Source: Gnetum montanum
Taxonomy: Eukaryota > Streptophyta > Gnetopsida > Gnetales > Gnetaceae
NCBI GenBank assembly: GCA_015680685.1
Contig: MNCI01008581.1
Span: 1,356,272-1,420,271, forward strand
Direction of reading: 5' to 3'
Length of the DNA: 64,000 nucleotides
This document shows, in pieces, positions 22,410-33,678 of the stretch. Position 1 is the stretch's first letter; each line of letters starts with the position of its first letter. Under the pieces are notes generated by a model. That model was not told where the DNA came from and did not search any database. It saw only the letters and a program-made list of their open reading frames with translations. A program made the position numbers and the translations under genes.

Positions 22410-24500
22410 CCCATTAACCTTCCATAATTATTATAATTAGAGATTGAAAAATGTTTTAAAGAAAATGAATGTGGAAGAAAGACCCTACCCTTTCCATGCC
22501 TCATCAGAAAACTTTGCAAAGGGATAGGCATTGTTTGCTACTCTAATGACACTCTCAAGCATGTTTCCATGGCCTCATGGGTAGAAATCATGAAGGATAA
22601 AATGCCAGAAATAACTCAAGAAGAGGAGCTACTGCCACCACCACCCACTTAAGAAACAACACTAGAGGCCCATGCAATGATTGAATGTCTATGCAAAATC
22701 TAAGAACAACTCTTGAGAGAATAAGAGCAACAAGCAAGAATGAGTGGGATAGATCGATCTATGTATCAACTAGTGATGAGTCACCTTAATGAGATGGCCT
22801 AAACAATTAGCCAAATGGAGAGAGGTGTTCCATTGTCTCTACCCAAAGAATGCACCTACCTTTGAGGTTGGATCCCAATGCTTGAGAGGTGATGATGTAA
22901 TTAGCAACACATCATCTATTCCCAGAGATCTCTAGGAATGCTACCACTTTCTTGGTGAGGTTGGAGGAAGGTGAAGAGGCAACTGTCTTGGTGATGTAGC
23001 ACCATGGGTAGGAGACAACAATAGAAGTGGTAGTTAACCATGTAGCTAAAGCACTGAATGCACCCATGGTATCTATATCAAACATATTTGCACTCCAAGA
23101 TGTGTAGATGTTTGCAAGCATGGTCAGTGGGAAGTTAGATGCAGCTCAACATGAAAAATTCTTGGAATGACTGGTAGGAACTAGAAAACTGACCTTAGAC
23201 ATGTTTGATCTTCTAGAGAACATCATTGCAACCCAGTTGGGGCAAGGGGTAGATGTATTATTTTTGAGGGGCAACTAGAAATGGCCTAAGAACAAAATCA
23301 ATGCTTGGCTGTAGAGATTGTCAAACTTCATGCTTGACTTGCAAAACAAACAATCCTCAACCTAATAGTGACAAGAGATGAAGCTATCAAATAGCTTCAA
23401 GAATGATTTTAGAAGGTTGAGGAGGAGGCAGTAATGGCCATTTTTAAATAGTCTATAGCTAAAATCGAAGTGTACTTAATTAAAAAGGACTTAAATCAAA
23501 TGCGCTAAGAGAATGAATCATTGACCAAATAGAATCATCGCCTGCAAAATGTTGATGCACAGAAAGATCAAATGCAAGAATTCATTCATCAAAAATAGGA
23601 GCAACTTGAGAAAATTGACCATAGAGAACCACAATATACTAATGGAGGAGGTATGCACCTTGCACTAGAAATCAGCCATCGAGATTGCTGCCTAGAAGAA
23701 CAAAGTCTCAAATTTTAGAAAGTGAAAAATCACTACATGGACCAGGTCAATTTGCAAAAAGAAGTGAATGAAAAAAAATCCATATGGTAAAGGAGAAACT
23801 AAATGAAAACCTATAGCAACTCCAGCAAGGAAGAGAGATGTGGTAGCCCATCCTTGATGGGATTGATTCCTACAACAAAGTAAAGATTCGCTTGAAGGAG
23901 TTGCAAATCGAGGAGATGACAAAGTATATGGAGTTGACCAATCTTTGTTATGCAAACCTAGTAATGCTAACTACTAGATGACAATGGTCAGAGTTAGAAA
24001 AACAAGTGGCTAGCTCATATATGCTATATGAGGCTAAGTTCAAACACCACAAGGACACCAAGCAAAAGCTTGAGATTGCTAACACTAAACTTGAAGTTCT
24101 CAAAGGCCGATTCGGAGATCAACGATCTATCGCTAAGAACCTAGCTAGATGGATGAATGACTACTAGGAGTTGAAAAATAGAGTGAGAGCATTTGACATT
24201 GAATATAAATAGTTTGTTGTTGAGTTTATCAATGCTAAGGAGTTGTTTTCAACAATCCCATGTCCTTGGGATATGCCCATTCCAGCCCACATTGGGGAAG
24301 TTACCTAGACAATGCATGATCCTAGGAGTAAGGAGGAGAATATTAAAGCATTGTTGGATGCTTTCTGCCTCGTACTTGAAATCATAGTAGCACCAGAATA
24401 ATCATAGCCACCTCAACCACCACCAATGCATGAAGCTAGTGAGGGTCCCTTAGAGCCTTAGGAACCACCACCACCTAGGACCATTTGATCTTCTCCAACA
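22410..24500 (+). pseudogene. Sense extra ORF, element C (5' truncated)
   Basis: Homology to element B starts abruptly near 22410-22420 (AACCTTCCA block, B about 34416) and runs collinear to the LTR. It retains the end of the globular domain (K-E-N-E-C-G-R-K-like segment at 22455), a proline run from CCACCACCACCCAC near 22640, and long E/K/Q-rich helices (23300-24180). It then ends with a second proline-rich stretch (CCACCACCACC near 24460). TAG stops and frameshifts are frequent. The missing first third was lost at the junction with H. Function unknown, as for A and B. Confidence 0.6.
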
Positions 24501-24726
24501 ACCTTCACACCATCAAGGAATGTGTTGTCCAATTTTAAAGAGTTGAATCATGGTGTTCAATTTTGTGTCCTAAACATCTTCATTTTTTGTAATGTGTTGA
24601 TTTGTACACCATATTTTGTCAAGCTAGTTAGTATATTTCGTGTGAAGAGAAGTAAGTCAATAATCCCATACCTTCCCAATTTCGTAACAGAACTTGAGGA
24701 TGAGTTTTCATTCAGTCATGGGAGTA

Positions 24727-25659
24727 TAATGAGTTGCATTAAGTTGGTTGTGTCAATGTGGCCTTGTTGACTGGGCCTCATCGATGAGGCCTAGTCAATG
24801 CATCTTACCATGTGTCGATGAGGCCCCGTTGATGTAGTGTCAATTTTCTTGATTTTTGGCTATGAATACATGCTTGCAACTGCATTGATGGTATAGTATA
24901 TTGTAATTGTAGTGGAGCTCTTGCAGTTTTTCTATTTGAAAGTTAGAATTTTTCCTCCAAGTGCCCACATCAAGAGTCATTGAGTGTACAAATCTTTATT
25001 CAAGCATTGTTATACCTGAGCACGATAGTGTGTGACACAATAAAGATGATATTTTTGATAAACCTTGTAGCACTTTGGATAGATTAGCTACTTTATTTAT
25101 GCATTTACTATTTCTAATTATTTATTAAATGGTTTCAATTAATTATTAAATATTTCCTAGTTATTACGTTAATGAGACAATTAAACAAGATAGATTACAC
25201 ACATAAGTACGACCACTTCGAGCATAACACATATTCACTTGGTAATTCCAACAACGTTATTGCTTGGTACACCCAGTAGCATAGCGCTTGGTCACCTAGT
25301 AGTGGATACATGGGTTTAGGACATGTATGGGAAGTGGGAACAAATACTTATATTATGATTAGTTAAATGATGAGTTAATTGTTAATTTAGATTAGTTAAT
25401 CAAATCCATTTTTATCTACAATTCACACACCCAACTATAAAACATGAAAATGATAAAAATAAAATACCTTAGTTACACTTAACCATACCAATGAATGTCA
25501 CAAGTGTAATTGGGAGGACAATGATTGACCTTAAGGATAGATTCAATTTCTAAAAGGCTAGTGCATTGGAAATGACAAAATCTACGAAATTTGACTAGAT
25601 TGTGCGTGAATGCTTCGTGATTCATATAGTTGGGCATAGGGGTACCTCACCACTCATCA
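24727..25659 (+). mobile_element. LTR shared by elements C and B (933 bp)
   Basis: Starts TAATGAG (family form TGATGAG) after a GGGAGTA purine tract and ends CTCATCA. It aligns along its length with 36773-37635. It is preceded by the extra ORF of C and followed by the gag of B, so the same LTR serves as the 3' end of one copy and the 5' end of the next. The U3 includes an 18-base perfect palindrome at 24774-24791 and GGCCTAGTCAATGCA. The TATA box is decayed (GCTATGAATAC near 24862). Confidence 0.85.
24774..24791. promoter_or_regulatory. Perfect palindrome in LTR U3
   Basis: GGCCTCATCGATGAGGCC reads the same on both strands. It lies about 75 bases before the (decayed) TATA region. Related half-sites recur in all copies of the LTR and in the internal module at 33128-33245, so a dimeric protein-binding site is a reasonable inference. 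Confidence 0.6.
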
Positions 25660-25660
25660 G

Positions 25661-25676
25661 TGGTGTACACTCATCC
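25661..25676 (+). other. Candidate primer-binding site
   Basis: TGGTGTACACTCATCC begins one base after the LTR end at 25659. It starts with TGG as plant primer-binding sites do, complementary to the CCA end of a tRNA. The rest is too mutated for me to name the tRNA. Confidence 0.4.
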
Positions 25677-25740
25677 AAATGAGTTTATACCTAATTTCAC
25701 CTTGATCCTACATTAGGATGAGTAGTTGCAGTGGAGAGAT

Positions 25741-27960
25741 ATGAAGGGTAATGTTATGTTGCCTCTTGACTGATCTATTCCTAGGATGTTGCTCCAAACT
25801 CTTAAGAGGTTGGGCATTCAAGACCTTCATGATGAATACCTTGTACAAGAGTATGACTATTGGGACTACCATCTCACAAAGACATAATGCAAACAAGATT
25901 AGCACTAGGAGAAGCATCATGAAGCTATGAAGGGGAAACAGTTCATTAACCCCTTGTTCCTACTGAACCAAAATGACAATGAGGATCCTCCCTCTGGGGC
26001 TTCTCAACATAAAGATTCTCCACCCCTTGACATTGGTGATGGGGGTTTTAACCTAAATCTATAGTCCACTATTAACAATCCAAGTTTAGGCAAGAGTGGG
26101 AGTCAAGGTAAGGGCTCAGGCAAGCATCATGATGATAGAAAACTTGATGATCATGACTGTGACAAGTGGAGAAGAGGTGGTAGACACCATGGTGATGAAA
26201 GTCTTCCTCCCTCTTTGTCCTCTTTATCTACATCATCTTCTTCCTCATTTGAATCTAATCAAAACTGTAAGAGAAGAAAACATGATGGAGATGAATGGTA
26301 GAACAATGATCGTAGGCCCCACCATGATCAAAGGGGTAGAAGGGAACATCATAGGCATCATCAAAATCATGATGATAATGAGCTTTTGCTAGCAACTTGA
26401 AGCATGCTAAACATCATAGAGGTAGTCATGATCCCAACTAGGCATATGAAAGATAGCATAATCAAACAGTTGGTTATGAACAATATTCTTAGATTTGAGG
26501 GGGGATACAACTCAGATTCACAGATCCATCTTTAGATCTTTCACAATGCCTATGCCTTGTAAAACATAGAAAATGACTGGTAGAAACTTAAGCTGTTCCC
26601 TAGGATAATCAAAAAAGAAGAAGAAAGTTGGAACATTTCCTTGGAGCTGGAATCAATTCGTAGATAGAGTATGATGCTTGAGCTATTTAATGAAAAATAT
26701 CAAATGTACTCTAGAGTGTTCAATTTGAGAAAGAAAATTCAAGGCTGATGACAAGAAACACATGAACCCTTGTACATAGGCATGGGCAAGTATTATTCCC
26801 TTTTGCACAAATGTCTTGGCCATGGTTATTCTCAATGGGAGAAACTTCATCATATCATAGATAGACTTCGATTTGAAATGAGGAAAACTCTTGGAGTCTA
26901 CACCCAAGGAAGACTGTTATAACTAAGATCCCATTAGATTAAAAGGCTAATTGAGTAGGTTGCAAAAGAGAAGATGAGCTGAGAAAATGAGAAAGTGTTA
27001 AGATGTAAAACTGAGACCCTTCCATTAGAAAAAGGGAGGTCAGATTCTATGATAGTGAGGGGGAAGCATCACTTGATGAGATGGTGTAACAAAAAATCTT
27101 ACCAATTCAAAAATATGTATTCTAAATTTTGACTAAGGTTGAAAAAATATGGGAATCTTCAAATGAAATATTTTAAACTACTCTAAAAATTATGAAAGAA
27201 TCCAAAGAACAAGGTAGTGATTGTGACAGCAGGAGAAGGAAAGAAGATGAGCATGCCTACCAAAGGGATAAGGGCAAGGCTACGACAGTAGAAGAGGTTG
27301 TGGAGTCAGAATCAAATGATGATGATGGATGTAACATATGCCAATATGAACATCCCAAGGGATATTTTCCTATTGTATCACACTTATAAGAATCTGGGTT
27401 GTATGCTTTGAATCGTAGACTAACATGAAGGCAAGCACCCAGAAAGTCACCTTATCCTCAAGGCAACCCAAGGCAATTTCACCACCAACAATAGGCTTAT
27501 TATCCAAGTGGAGCTCATCGCAACTATATGAGTAGTATCAGTAATGGAAACACCCACATTCTTGGAAGATGTTACCACCGAGGTAGCAGTACCCTTATAG
27601 GTAGCTAGATCCGTATGGGTACTATGTTCAGCAACCAATGTCTCCACATAACTCTTCTAGTTATGCTTCTTTTTAGCCTCACTACTACCCTTTAAAGTAT
27701 TATAGAACTCATTCTCCATCTACTATGAGGAAAAATTCATATCCCTATCATCCTCATCCTTCAACACATGCTCCTCTATCCTAAACTCAATTACCACTTG
27801 CTCCATTCATGTAGGATGAAATTCTTGCAGAGCTACAGTAGTATAATGCTATTAGGGTTGTTAACTTATAGCCAGCTCCTCAGCTGAATGGTTCAAAATC
27901 CAGATCCTAGAAAAAATCATTCTTTCGAACCAATAGCCCTACTAAGTCCTCACCTACTTA
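25741..27960 (+). pseudogene. Gag of Ty3/Gypsy element B
   Basis: One frame is readable from ATG 25741 (MKGNVMLPLD) with TGA/TAG interruptions. It opens with a short helical part, then a Gly/His/Asp/Ser-rich low-complexity region (about 26080-26380: KHHDDRKLDDHDCDKW, SSLSTSSSSSFES), then the conserved gag core at about 26670-26910, with L-F-N-E-K-Y-Q, the E-P-L-x-x-x-M-x-K-Y-Y segment, CLGHGYSQWEKLHHI and a final G-V-Y-T-Q-G. The core is the particle-forming domain. The part after 27200 is Pro/Ser/Tyr-rich. The upstream frame is open to about 25675 apart from one TAG, so the true start may be earlier. Confidence 0.7.
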
Positions 27961-28039
27961 TGCAGCCATTTGTCCTATATCTCCTTCATTCTCAGCATCT
28001 GTTCTTTTCGAGATCCCTTCAGACCAAACACTTCCCAAG

Positions 28040-28516
28040 ATCCATACAATCATGCTAACCCATGCTATATCTAATTGGATCAAGGTTGGTAACCTTCCTA
28101 GGAAAAGAGCTGATCTTAGAAGTCCTCTCATCTATTTGCAAATTGTTGGGAATGAGCCATGTAAGGCTCTTCATAACTCATATTCTAGAGTTAATATGAT
28201 TTTCCATGAAATGTACAATGCTTTGGGACTAGAATTGGTAGATTAGTCCATCACTATTTCTTTGAGACTAGTGGAGGGCATTGTGACCATTATCTATGGG
28301 TGATCATATCCTATCAGTTTCTTGGTAATCAAAGTTGAAAATTACAAGAGGGACTTTTCAATCATTATGGGAAGGGATTGGTTGAGCACTTTTTATACAA
28401 AAATGGGCATTAGAGATCTTTCCTTGGAGATTTCTAAAGAAAATACATTTCGAAAGATCAAGAAGAAGCAAGTTCTATGCATCGCGTACAATGATACAAT
28501 GTGCAATTATGTATAG
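28040..28516 (+). pseudogene. Aspartic protease of element B (catalytic triad lost)
   Basis: A collinear protease fold is visible: YLQIVGNEPCKALHNSYSR, in which HNS occupies the place of the catalytic D-S-G, then MYNALGLELVD, then FSIIMGRDWLS matching the L-G-R-x-W motif. The fragment ends 28516. Loss of the catalytic Asp and stops at 28244 and 28302 mean no activity. It lies between gag and RT as in all Ty3 elements. Confidence 0.75.
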
Positions 28517-28662
28517 AAACTTTAGTCTATTAAAAGCACATCAATCAAAGCATGCAAATAGTGTGTAGATGAATCTAAAATCCAAAAGTTCCTATACGCA
28601 ATAGCCACAAATAGGAGGATACTTAGTGGTTAACAGCTAATTCTAAGAGTAGCACACTTTTC

Positions 28663-29700
28663 ATGGAACCTATTGAGAGCTTAATGTATGCATATGTTGA
28701 AGAAATGAATGAATTGGAGCAAGTTCATTGCCAACTCTCCAATGATGAACCTAATGGTACTAATTGGGGAGAGTTGGAAATCCCTAACAGTTTAAAACAA
28801 GAGTCCTTAGAGTTGAAAAGTCTACCTACCGACATGGAATATACATTTTTGAAAACATGGAAAGCTAGTGATAATCAATGCTAACCTTGCTCTTGAGCAG
28901 AAAAGGATGCTATTGAAGGTGGTCAACAAATGACCAATAGCCTTTGTTTGGTCATATCCTAAACTCATAGTGATTGATCCTAGGATATGCCAGCATCACA
29001 TCTATACCAATCTAGCCATGAAGCCAAAGAGGTAGCCACAATGGAAGCTGAACCCCAAATTGAAATAGGTCATTAAAGAGGAAATTGAACAACTCCTCAA
29101 GGTGATGTTCATCTATACAATTGCAAATAGTGATTGGATTAGCCAACTTGTAATTATGCCAAAGAAAGGTATAAAATGGTAGGTCTATATTTATTTCAAG
29201 CTATTGAACATGGTAATATTCAAAGATCATTTTTCATTATCATTTGTGGACAAGGTCTTGGACATTATTTCTAGGCATTGTTATTATAGCTTCCTAGATG
29301 TTTATAGTGGCTATAACTAAATTAAGATCATGCTCAAGGATTAGTCCAAAACAACATTCACAAGTCCCCAAGGAACTTTTGCATATCATAAGATTCCCTT
29401 GCAAATTTTCAACATCTTATCCTGAGTATTTTTCAGTAGCAAATTGGTAGTAGGATGAAATTCTTCATGGATGACTTCTCCACCTATGATGCTACATTCA
29501 AGCAAGCCATAGACCACCTTGAGAAAGTTCTTAAAAGGTGTGTGGAGACTAATCTTTGGCTCAATTGGGAAAAGAGCCATCTCATGGTGTAGGAGGGCAT
29601 TGTGTTGGGGCATAAAATTTCTCAAGCAATGATTGAGGTGGACCTTGAAAAGATTCAGGTCATCCAAGGAATAACCTATCAAAAAGAAACCATTAAAGAT
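28663..29700 (+). pseudogene. Reverse transcriptase of element B
   Basis: The linker at 28663-28960 ends with L-x-S-L-P-T-D-M-E-Y-T-F. The RT runs from about 28975: the I-C-Q-H-H-I-Y entry, K-x-x-I-x-E-E-I-E-Q-L-L, the P-K-K-G-x-K-W motif (with TAG at 29180 replacing the next residue), F-S-L-S-F-V-D-K-V-L-D, SFLDVYSGYNQIKI (catalytic D), K-T-T-F-T-S-P-Q-G-T-F-A-Y, a frameshift near 29395, then F-M-D-D at 29464-29475 (the Y-x-D-D active site), L-x-H-L-E-K-V-L-K-R-C and GIVLGHKIS. The wording is typical of the Athila/Tat branch. Stops such as TAG at 29066-29068 stand where the family has Gln. Confidence 0.85.
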
Positions 29701-29859
29701 GTCTGATCATTCCTTGGATACATTAGCTACTATCGATGATTCATAGAGAATTTCTCTAAGATCATGAAACTATTGGTCAATCTCACAAAGAAAGAAGCTC
29801 CATTCTTATGAACCAAGGAATGTGAAAAGACATTCTAGTAGCTTAAGGAGAAGCTTGTA

Positions 29860-30270
29860 GAGACTCCAATTCTATGAATAATTGATTGGTCTTGTCCATT
29901 TCACATCATGATGAATGCATCAAACTATGCCTTGGGAGCTATGCTTACATAGATGGATGATCAAAAACATTCATATTACATCCACTATGTAAGCCAAAGT
30001 ACTATGGATGCATATCTCAATTACACCATGATAGAGAAAAAGATTATGATTGTGTTGTATCCTTTAGAGATGTTTAAGAACTATGTGCTTTGATATAAGA
30101 TGTTTGTGCATATTTACCACAATGCCATTTTCTTCTTAATGAATAAATTAATGGTGATCCCTCGTGTCATATGGTGGCTAGTGATCTTGAAGGAGTTCGA
30201 TCTAATAATGATAGATCAAAAGGAAACTTAGAATGTGGTTGTTGATCACTTGTCTCGATCACGATTGGAT
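29860..30270 (+). pseudogene. RNase H of element B
   Basis: Follows RT directly. The first strand reads FHIMMNASNYALGAML, where the catalytic Asp of the D-A-S-x-x-A-x-G-A motif has become Asn, then Y-I-H-Y-V-S-Q, a helix with E-K-K at 30038 and the Y-K-M-F-V-H-I strand. It ends with a V-V-D-H-L-S-R motif near 30240 that marks the end of the RNase H module in Gypsy pol. The enzyme would degrade the RNA of RNA/DNA hybrids. Stop codons and at least one frameshift. Inactive. Confidence 0.75.
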
Positions 30271-30459
30271 AACATAGAGGATGAGAGCCCACTCTTTGAT
30301 CAATTTTTTGATGAATTCCTCTTTATTGGTGTAATAAATGAACAAGTACCTACTAAACCAAAATGGTACAATGACATCCTCACTTATCTTCTCACTCAAG
30401 AGATGCCATAAGAGTTAGACCACTAGAAGAAATAATAGTTTCTTCATTAGGCCAAATGC

Positions 30460-31560
30460 TTCATGAAGATTAATAGACACCTTTACAAGGTATGCATCGA
30501 TGGCCTAGTTCATTGGTATGTTCTTGATGCTAATCAACTACAAATTCTCCAAGACACTTACGAGGGTCCTTATGGGGACCCCTATGTAGGGAGATGCATG
30601 ACCATGAAAATCCTGATGGCAGTGTACTATTGGCCAATAATCTTTAGAGATGCCCATCAATTCATCAACTCTTGTGAATGCTGTTAACAAGATGGTGGGA
30701 TGACCACTCAAATGGATGGACCTTAGTAGTGGATCTAACCATTATAATCCTTTGACATCTAGGTCATAGAATTTATGGATCCCATCACACCCATGTCACT
30801 ATTGACTATTATACAAAATTAGTAGAAGTAGCAATTGTCACTGACTATACATCATCCACTACTGCATGGTTTATACAAAAAAATTTTGTAAATAGTTTTG
30901 GAGTGCCACATGCACTAATTTCTTACAATGATACTCATTTTATAGGTGCTACCTTTTGCAAGCTCATGTAATGCTTGGGGGTTGAGCATAAATTAACAAC
31001 ATTCTACCACCCCCAAGCCAATGGTTAAGTAGAGGTTACCAATAGAAAGATTTCAAAAATCTTAATAAGAACAATTAGCAAATATAGAAGAGACTGGAGC
31101 ATAAAACTTAATGATGTCCTCTAGGCATATCATTTGACATGGAAAATCCCTATAGGCTACTCTCCCTATGAGCTGGTGTACAAAAAATTACCAACTTTGC
31201 CAATTCAATCTGAGAACTATGCACTTTTAATAGCTTGTGACCTTGAACTTGATCTGAGCCTTGCATAATAAGAGAGATTGATAAACCTTAACGTGCTAGA
31301 TAAGAATCAATTTGTGGCCCTGTTCTTAAATGAAGTGCACAAAGCATTTAGTAAACAATGTCATGACCATAGGATAAGGAAAGTGAAATTTTAACTAAGA
31401 GACAAGGTTCTCTACTAGAACCCCACACATGTACCTTAATGAACTAAGTTCCAAATGTTGTGAGAAGGGCCTTACATCATTCATGAAAATTTTCCTTCTA
31501 GGGTCATGTTAATTTACAAACTTGAGAGCCTGAAAAAAAAGTAGCTGGTCAACACACAAC
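30460..31560 (+). pseudogene. Integrase of element B
   Basis: The N-terminal zinc module is at 30463-30690: L-Y-K-V-C, D-G-L-V-H-W-Y-V-L, YYWPIIFRDAHQFINSCECC. The last Cys pair survives but the first His of the HHCC set is changed. In the core (30740-31170) F-D-I at 30750 is the first catalytic Asp; the second Asp region reads ISYNDTHF with the Asp changed to Tyr; HPQANG then a TAA (31026-31028) and V-E-V-T-N-R keep the catalytic Glu. P-I-G-Y-S-P-Y-E-L-V-Y follows, typical of Tat/Athila. The C-terminal tail at 31370-31560 matches the first bases of the window. Confidence 0.85.
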
Positions 31561-33127
31561 AAGTCAAATCTTTCCATGAGCCCATGCAAGCCAGTGCAAT
31601 GATGCCTCATTAGATTAACAACCACACTCAATCTTTTAGATCTCCTCCTTTCAACTTAGTCATGGGGAAGATGGCTATGCATGCTAATTTATTGAGTGGC
31701 TTCACACTTTTCCTACTTTTTTGTTTTTATATCATTTTTCTTTTACACTTTGTTATTTTTCCAAATTTTTGTTTTATAAAATTTTTCACATGTTTTATTT
31801 ACTTGAATATTTTATAATTTCTTTTATATTTATCCTTATTTTGGTGTGAATTCTCCTTGTCTTCTAATAAAAGTGCTTTATTGCCAATAGGACTCAATGA
31901 TAATGTGGCTAGTTACTAATGGTGGTTTGTATCTAATATTTTTTATTGCTAATGTCTGGTTCCTATTTTTCAATTTTTATGATCAATAACTAAGACACAT
32001 TTCTTTTTCATGGTACCTGCAATGAGTTCACATCATCCACCCATTCATTAGCTCCATGGTTTTCCTAGTTTTGGAAATATGAATTAATAAAACTTTAACA
32101 AACTTATGATCTTGGTAGTTTCCAAACTTGGGAAAGATTCACAGGTTAAAAAGGGTGTGACTTCAAGGGGATTCAATACTTTTTGTGCCTCTCTATTTGC
32201 TTGAGTGAATGTGTTTTTTCATAGATTTCTTACTATTCCATGTCGACCAATAACAAGAAGTTGAATAAGTCTTTGCATGGTGTGGTTCTCATCCAAAAAT
32301 TTATGAAAACCATAAAATGTTCAAAAAAAAAACATGATGGAAATTCAAAGCACATCCCTTAGACAAAATAAATGGGCTACAAGAATTAGTTATGGGACTA
32401 GAAAGACATGTTACCCATGACTGAAGGTCCCCTCTAACTAAGATCCTTTCTCAGTTCTTGCTTCTCTTTTCTTCTCAAATAAGGAATAGTGGTTATCAGT
32501 GGGAGCATTCTTGTGTCTCAAGGAGGTGGACTAGTCCTAGAGTGATGATGCAAAGTCACTAAAAGTGGTTGATTTTGGTTTGGACTAAGGTAAGACTTTA
32601 TCGAGTCATTTAAACCATGAAATTCAAAAGAGACTTCATGTGACCATGATTGGAACATCTATTTCATTCTCTATCTCATCCATCAAATGCTCTCGATAAC
32701 TCACCTCACTAATGGTTTTCATGTTTTTTTTAATGTATTAGTTTGACATGTTGAAATTATTAGGTAGATTCTTTGGGTTTTGGTGCTTAGTTTTTGATAA
32801 CCATTAATCAATTATGGGACTCACAAACTCCTTAGTTGAGGTTATGCAAGGGAAAATGGGCATTAGATTGCTATGGGAAGGACCCACTTGCATAGCTCTT
32901 GGTTAGGCTAGTTGAGTCCCTTATCCTTAGACAATTTTGTAATCAAATATTTTGCATTCCCCATCAGTTGCATCCAACTATGTACTCAAGAAATTTCTCC
33001 AATCATTCTCCATCTTTTGTAAACTCTCAAACCCTCTTCATGTATTTCATTGTATTCTTGGCTTTTTGGGCTTCTATTTAACTCCAATTTCACTTAAAAA
33101 CTCCTTATATTTTTTAATTTTTGACTT
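31560..33127 (+). other. Non-coding spacer after integrase, element B
   Basis: Collinear with 200-1850 of element A, with the shared pyrimidine block near 31640 and ATGTGACCATGATT near 32638. I find no conserved reading frame; the two short open frames at 32899-33146 have no counterpart in A. Such a long, conserved untranslated block between integrase and a further ORF fits a regulatory role but that is inference. Confidence 0.55.
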
Positions 33128-33245
33128 GGTCAATGGTGATCAATAGCCACATTGAGTAGGCCTAGTCAATGCAACTAACCATGTCAACTAGGCCTCATTG
33201 ACAAGGCCCAGTTGATGCAAAGGAAAAATTCTATAAATAGCACTA
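33128..33245 (+). promoter_or_regulatory. Internal copy of the LTR U3 module in front of the extra ORF
   Basis: GGCCTAGTCAATGCA at 33159, then four bases, then ACCATGT, then a GGCCTCATTGACAAGGCC near-palindrome, GTTGATG, and a TATA box CTATAAATAG at 33231-33240. The LTR at 24788 has GGCCTAGTCAATGCA, four bases, ACCATGT, GGCCC-GTTGATG, and the LTR at 36773 has CTATAAATA at 36883. The similarity covers U3 and TATA and then stops. The extra ORF begins about 440 bases downstream, so this looks like its own promoter. Confidence 0.6.
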
Positions 33246-33678
33246 TTACTTAGGAATTTTTTGCCATTTTCTTCAAACGTAAGAGGAGTTTTTTCAATTT
33301 CTCAAAGCCAAAAACCTTTCAAAACTCATAACTTTCAACTTGTTTGTCTGATTTACTCTGTTCTTTAGCCTTGTAGCTTCCAAAGGTACACTTTATGTCA
33401 TGGGGGCCACAAACCTTAGGTTTTTGATAGATGCTTTCTTAGAATTCTTCTAACTCCTCGATGAGTTTAATGAATAAAATAATATTAAATCATCAACCTA
33501 TGAGAGTTAAACCCTTCCAACATACTCTAGTCACCTACCTAATTAGATAATATTAAAATAATCAAACAAGCCATAATCACAACTTAGCCAAGTGTAACTA
33601 CCCCAAGATATAAGGTATTTCAAATGTTTCAAAGTTACACATTAAGTGCTAATCCTTGGTCATGTTGTGTTTATAGAT

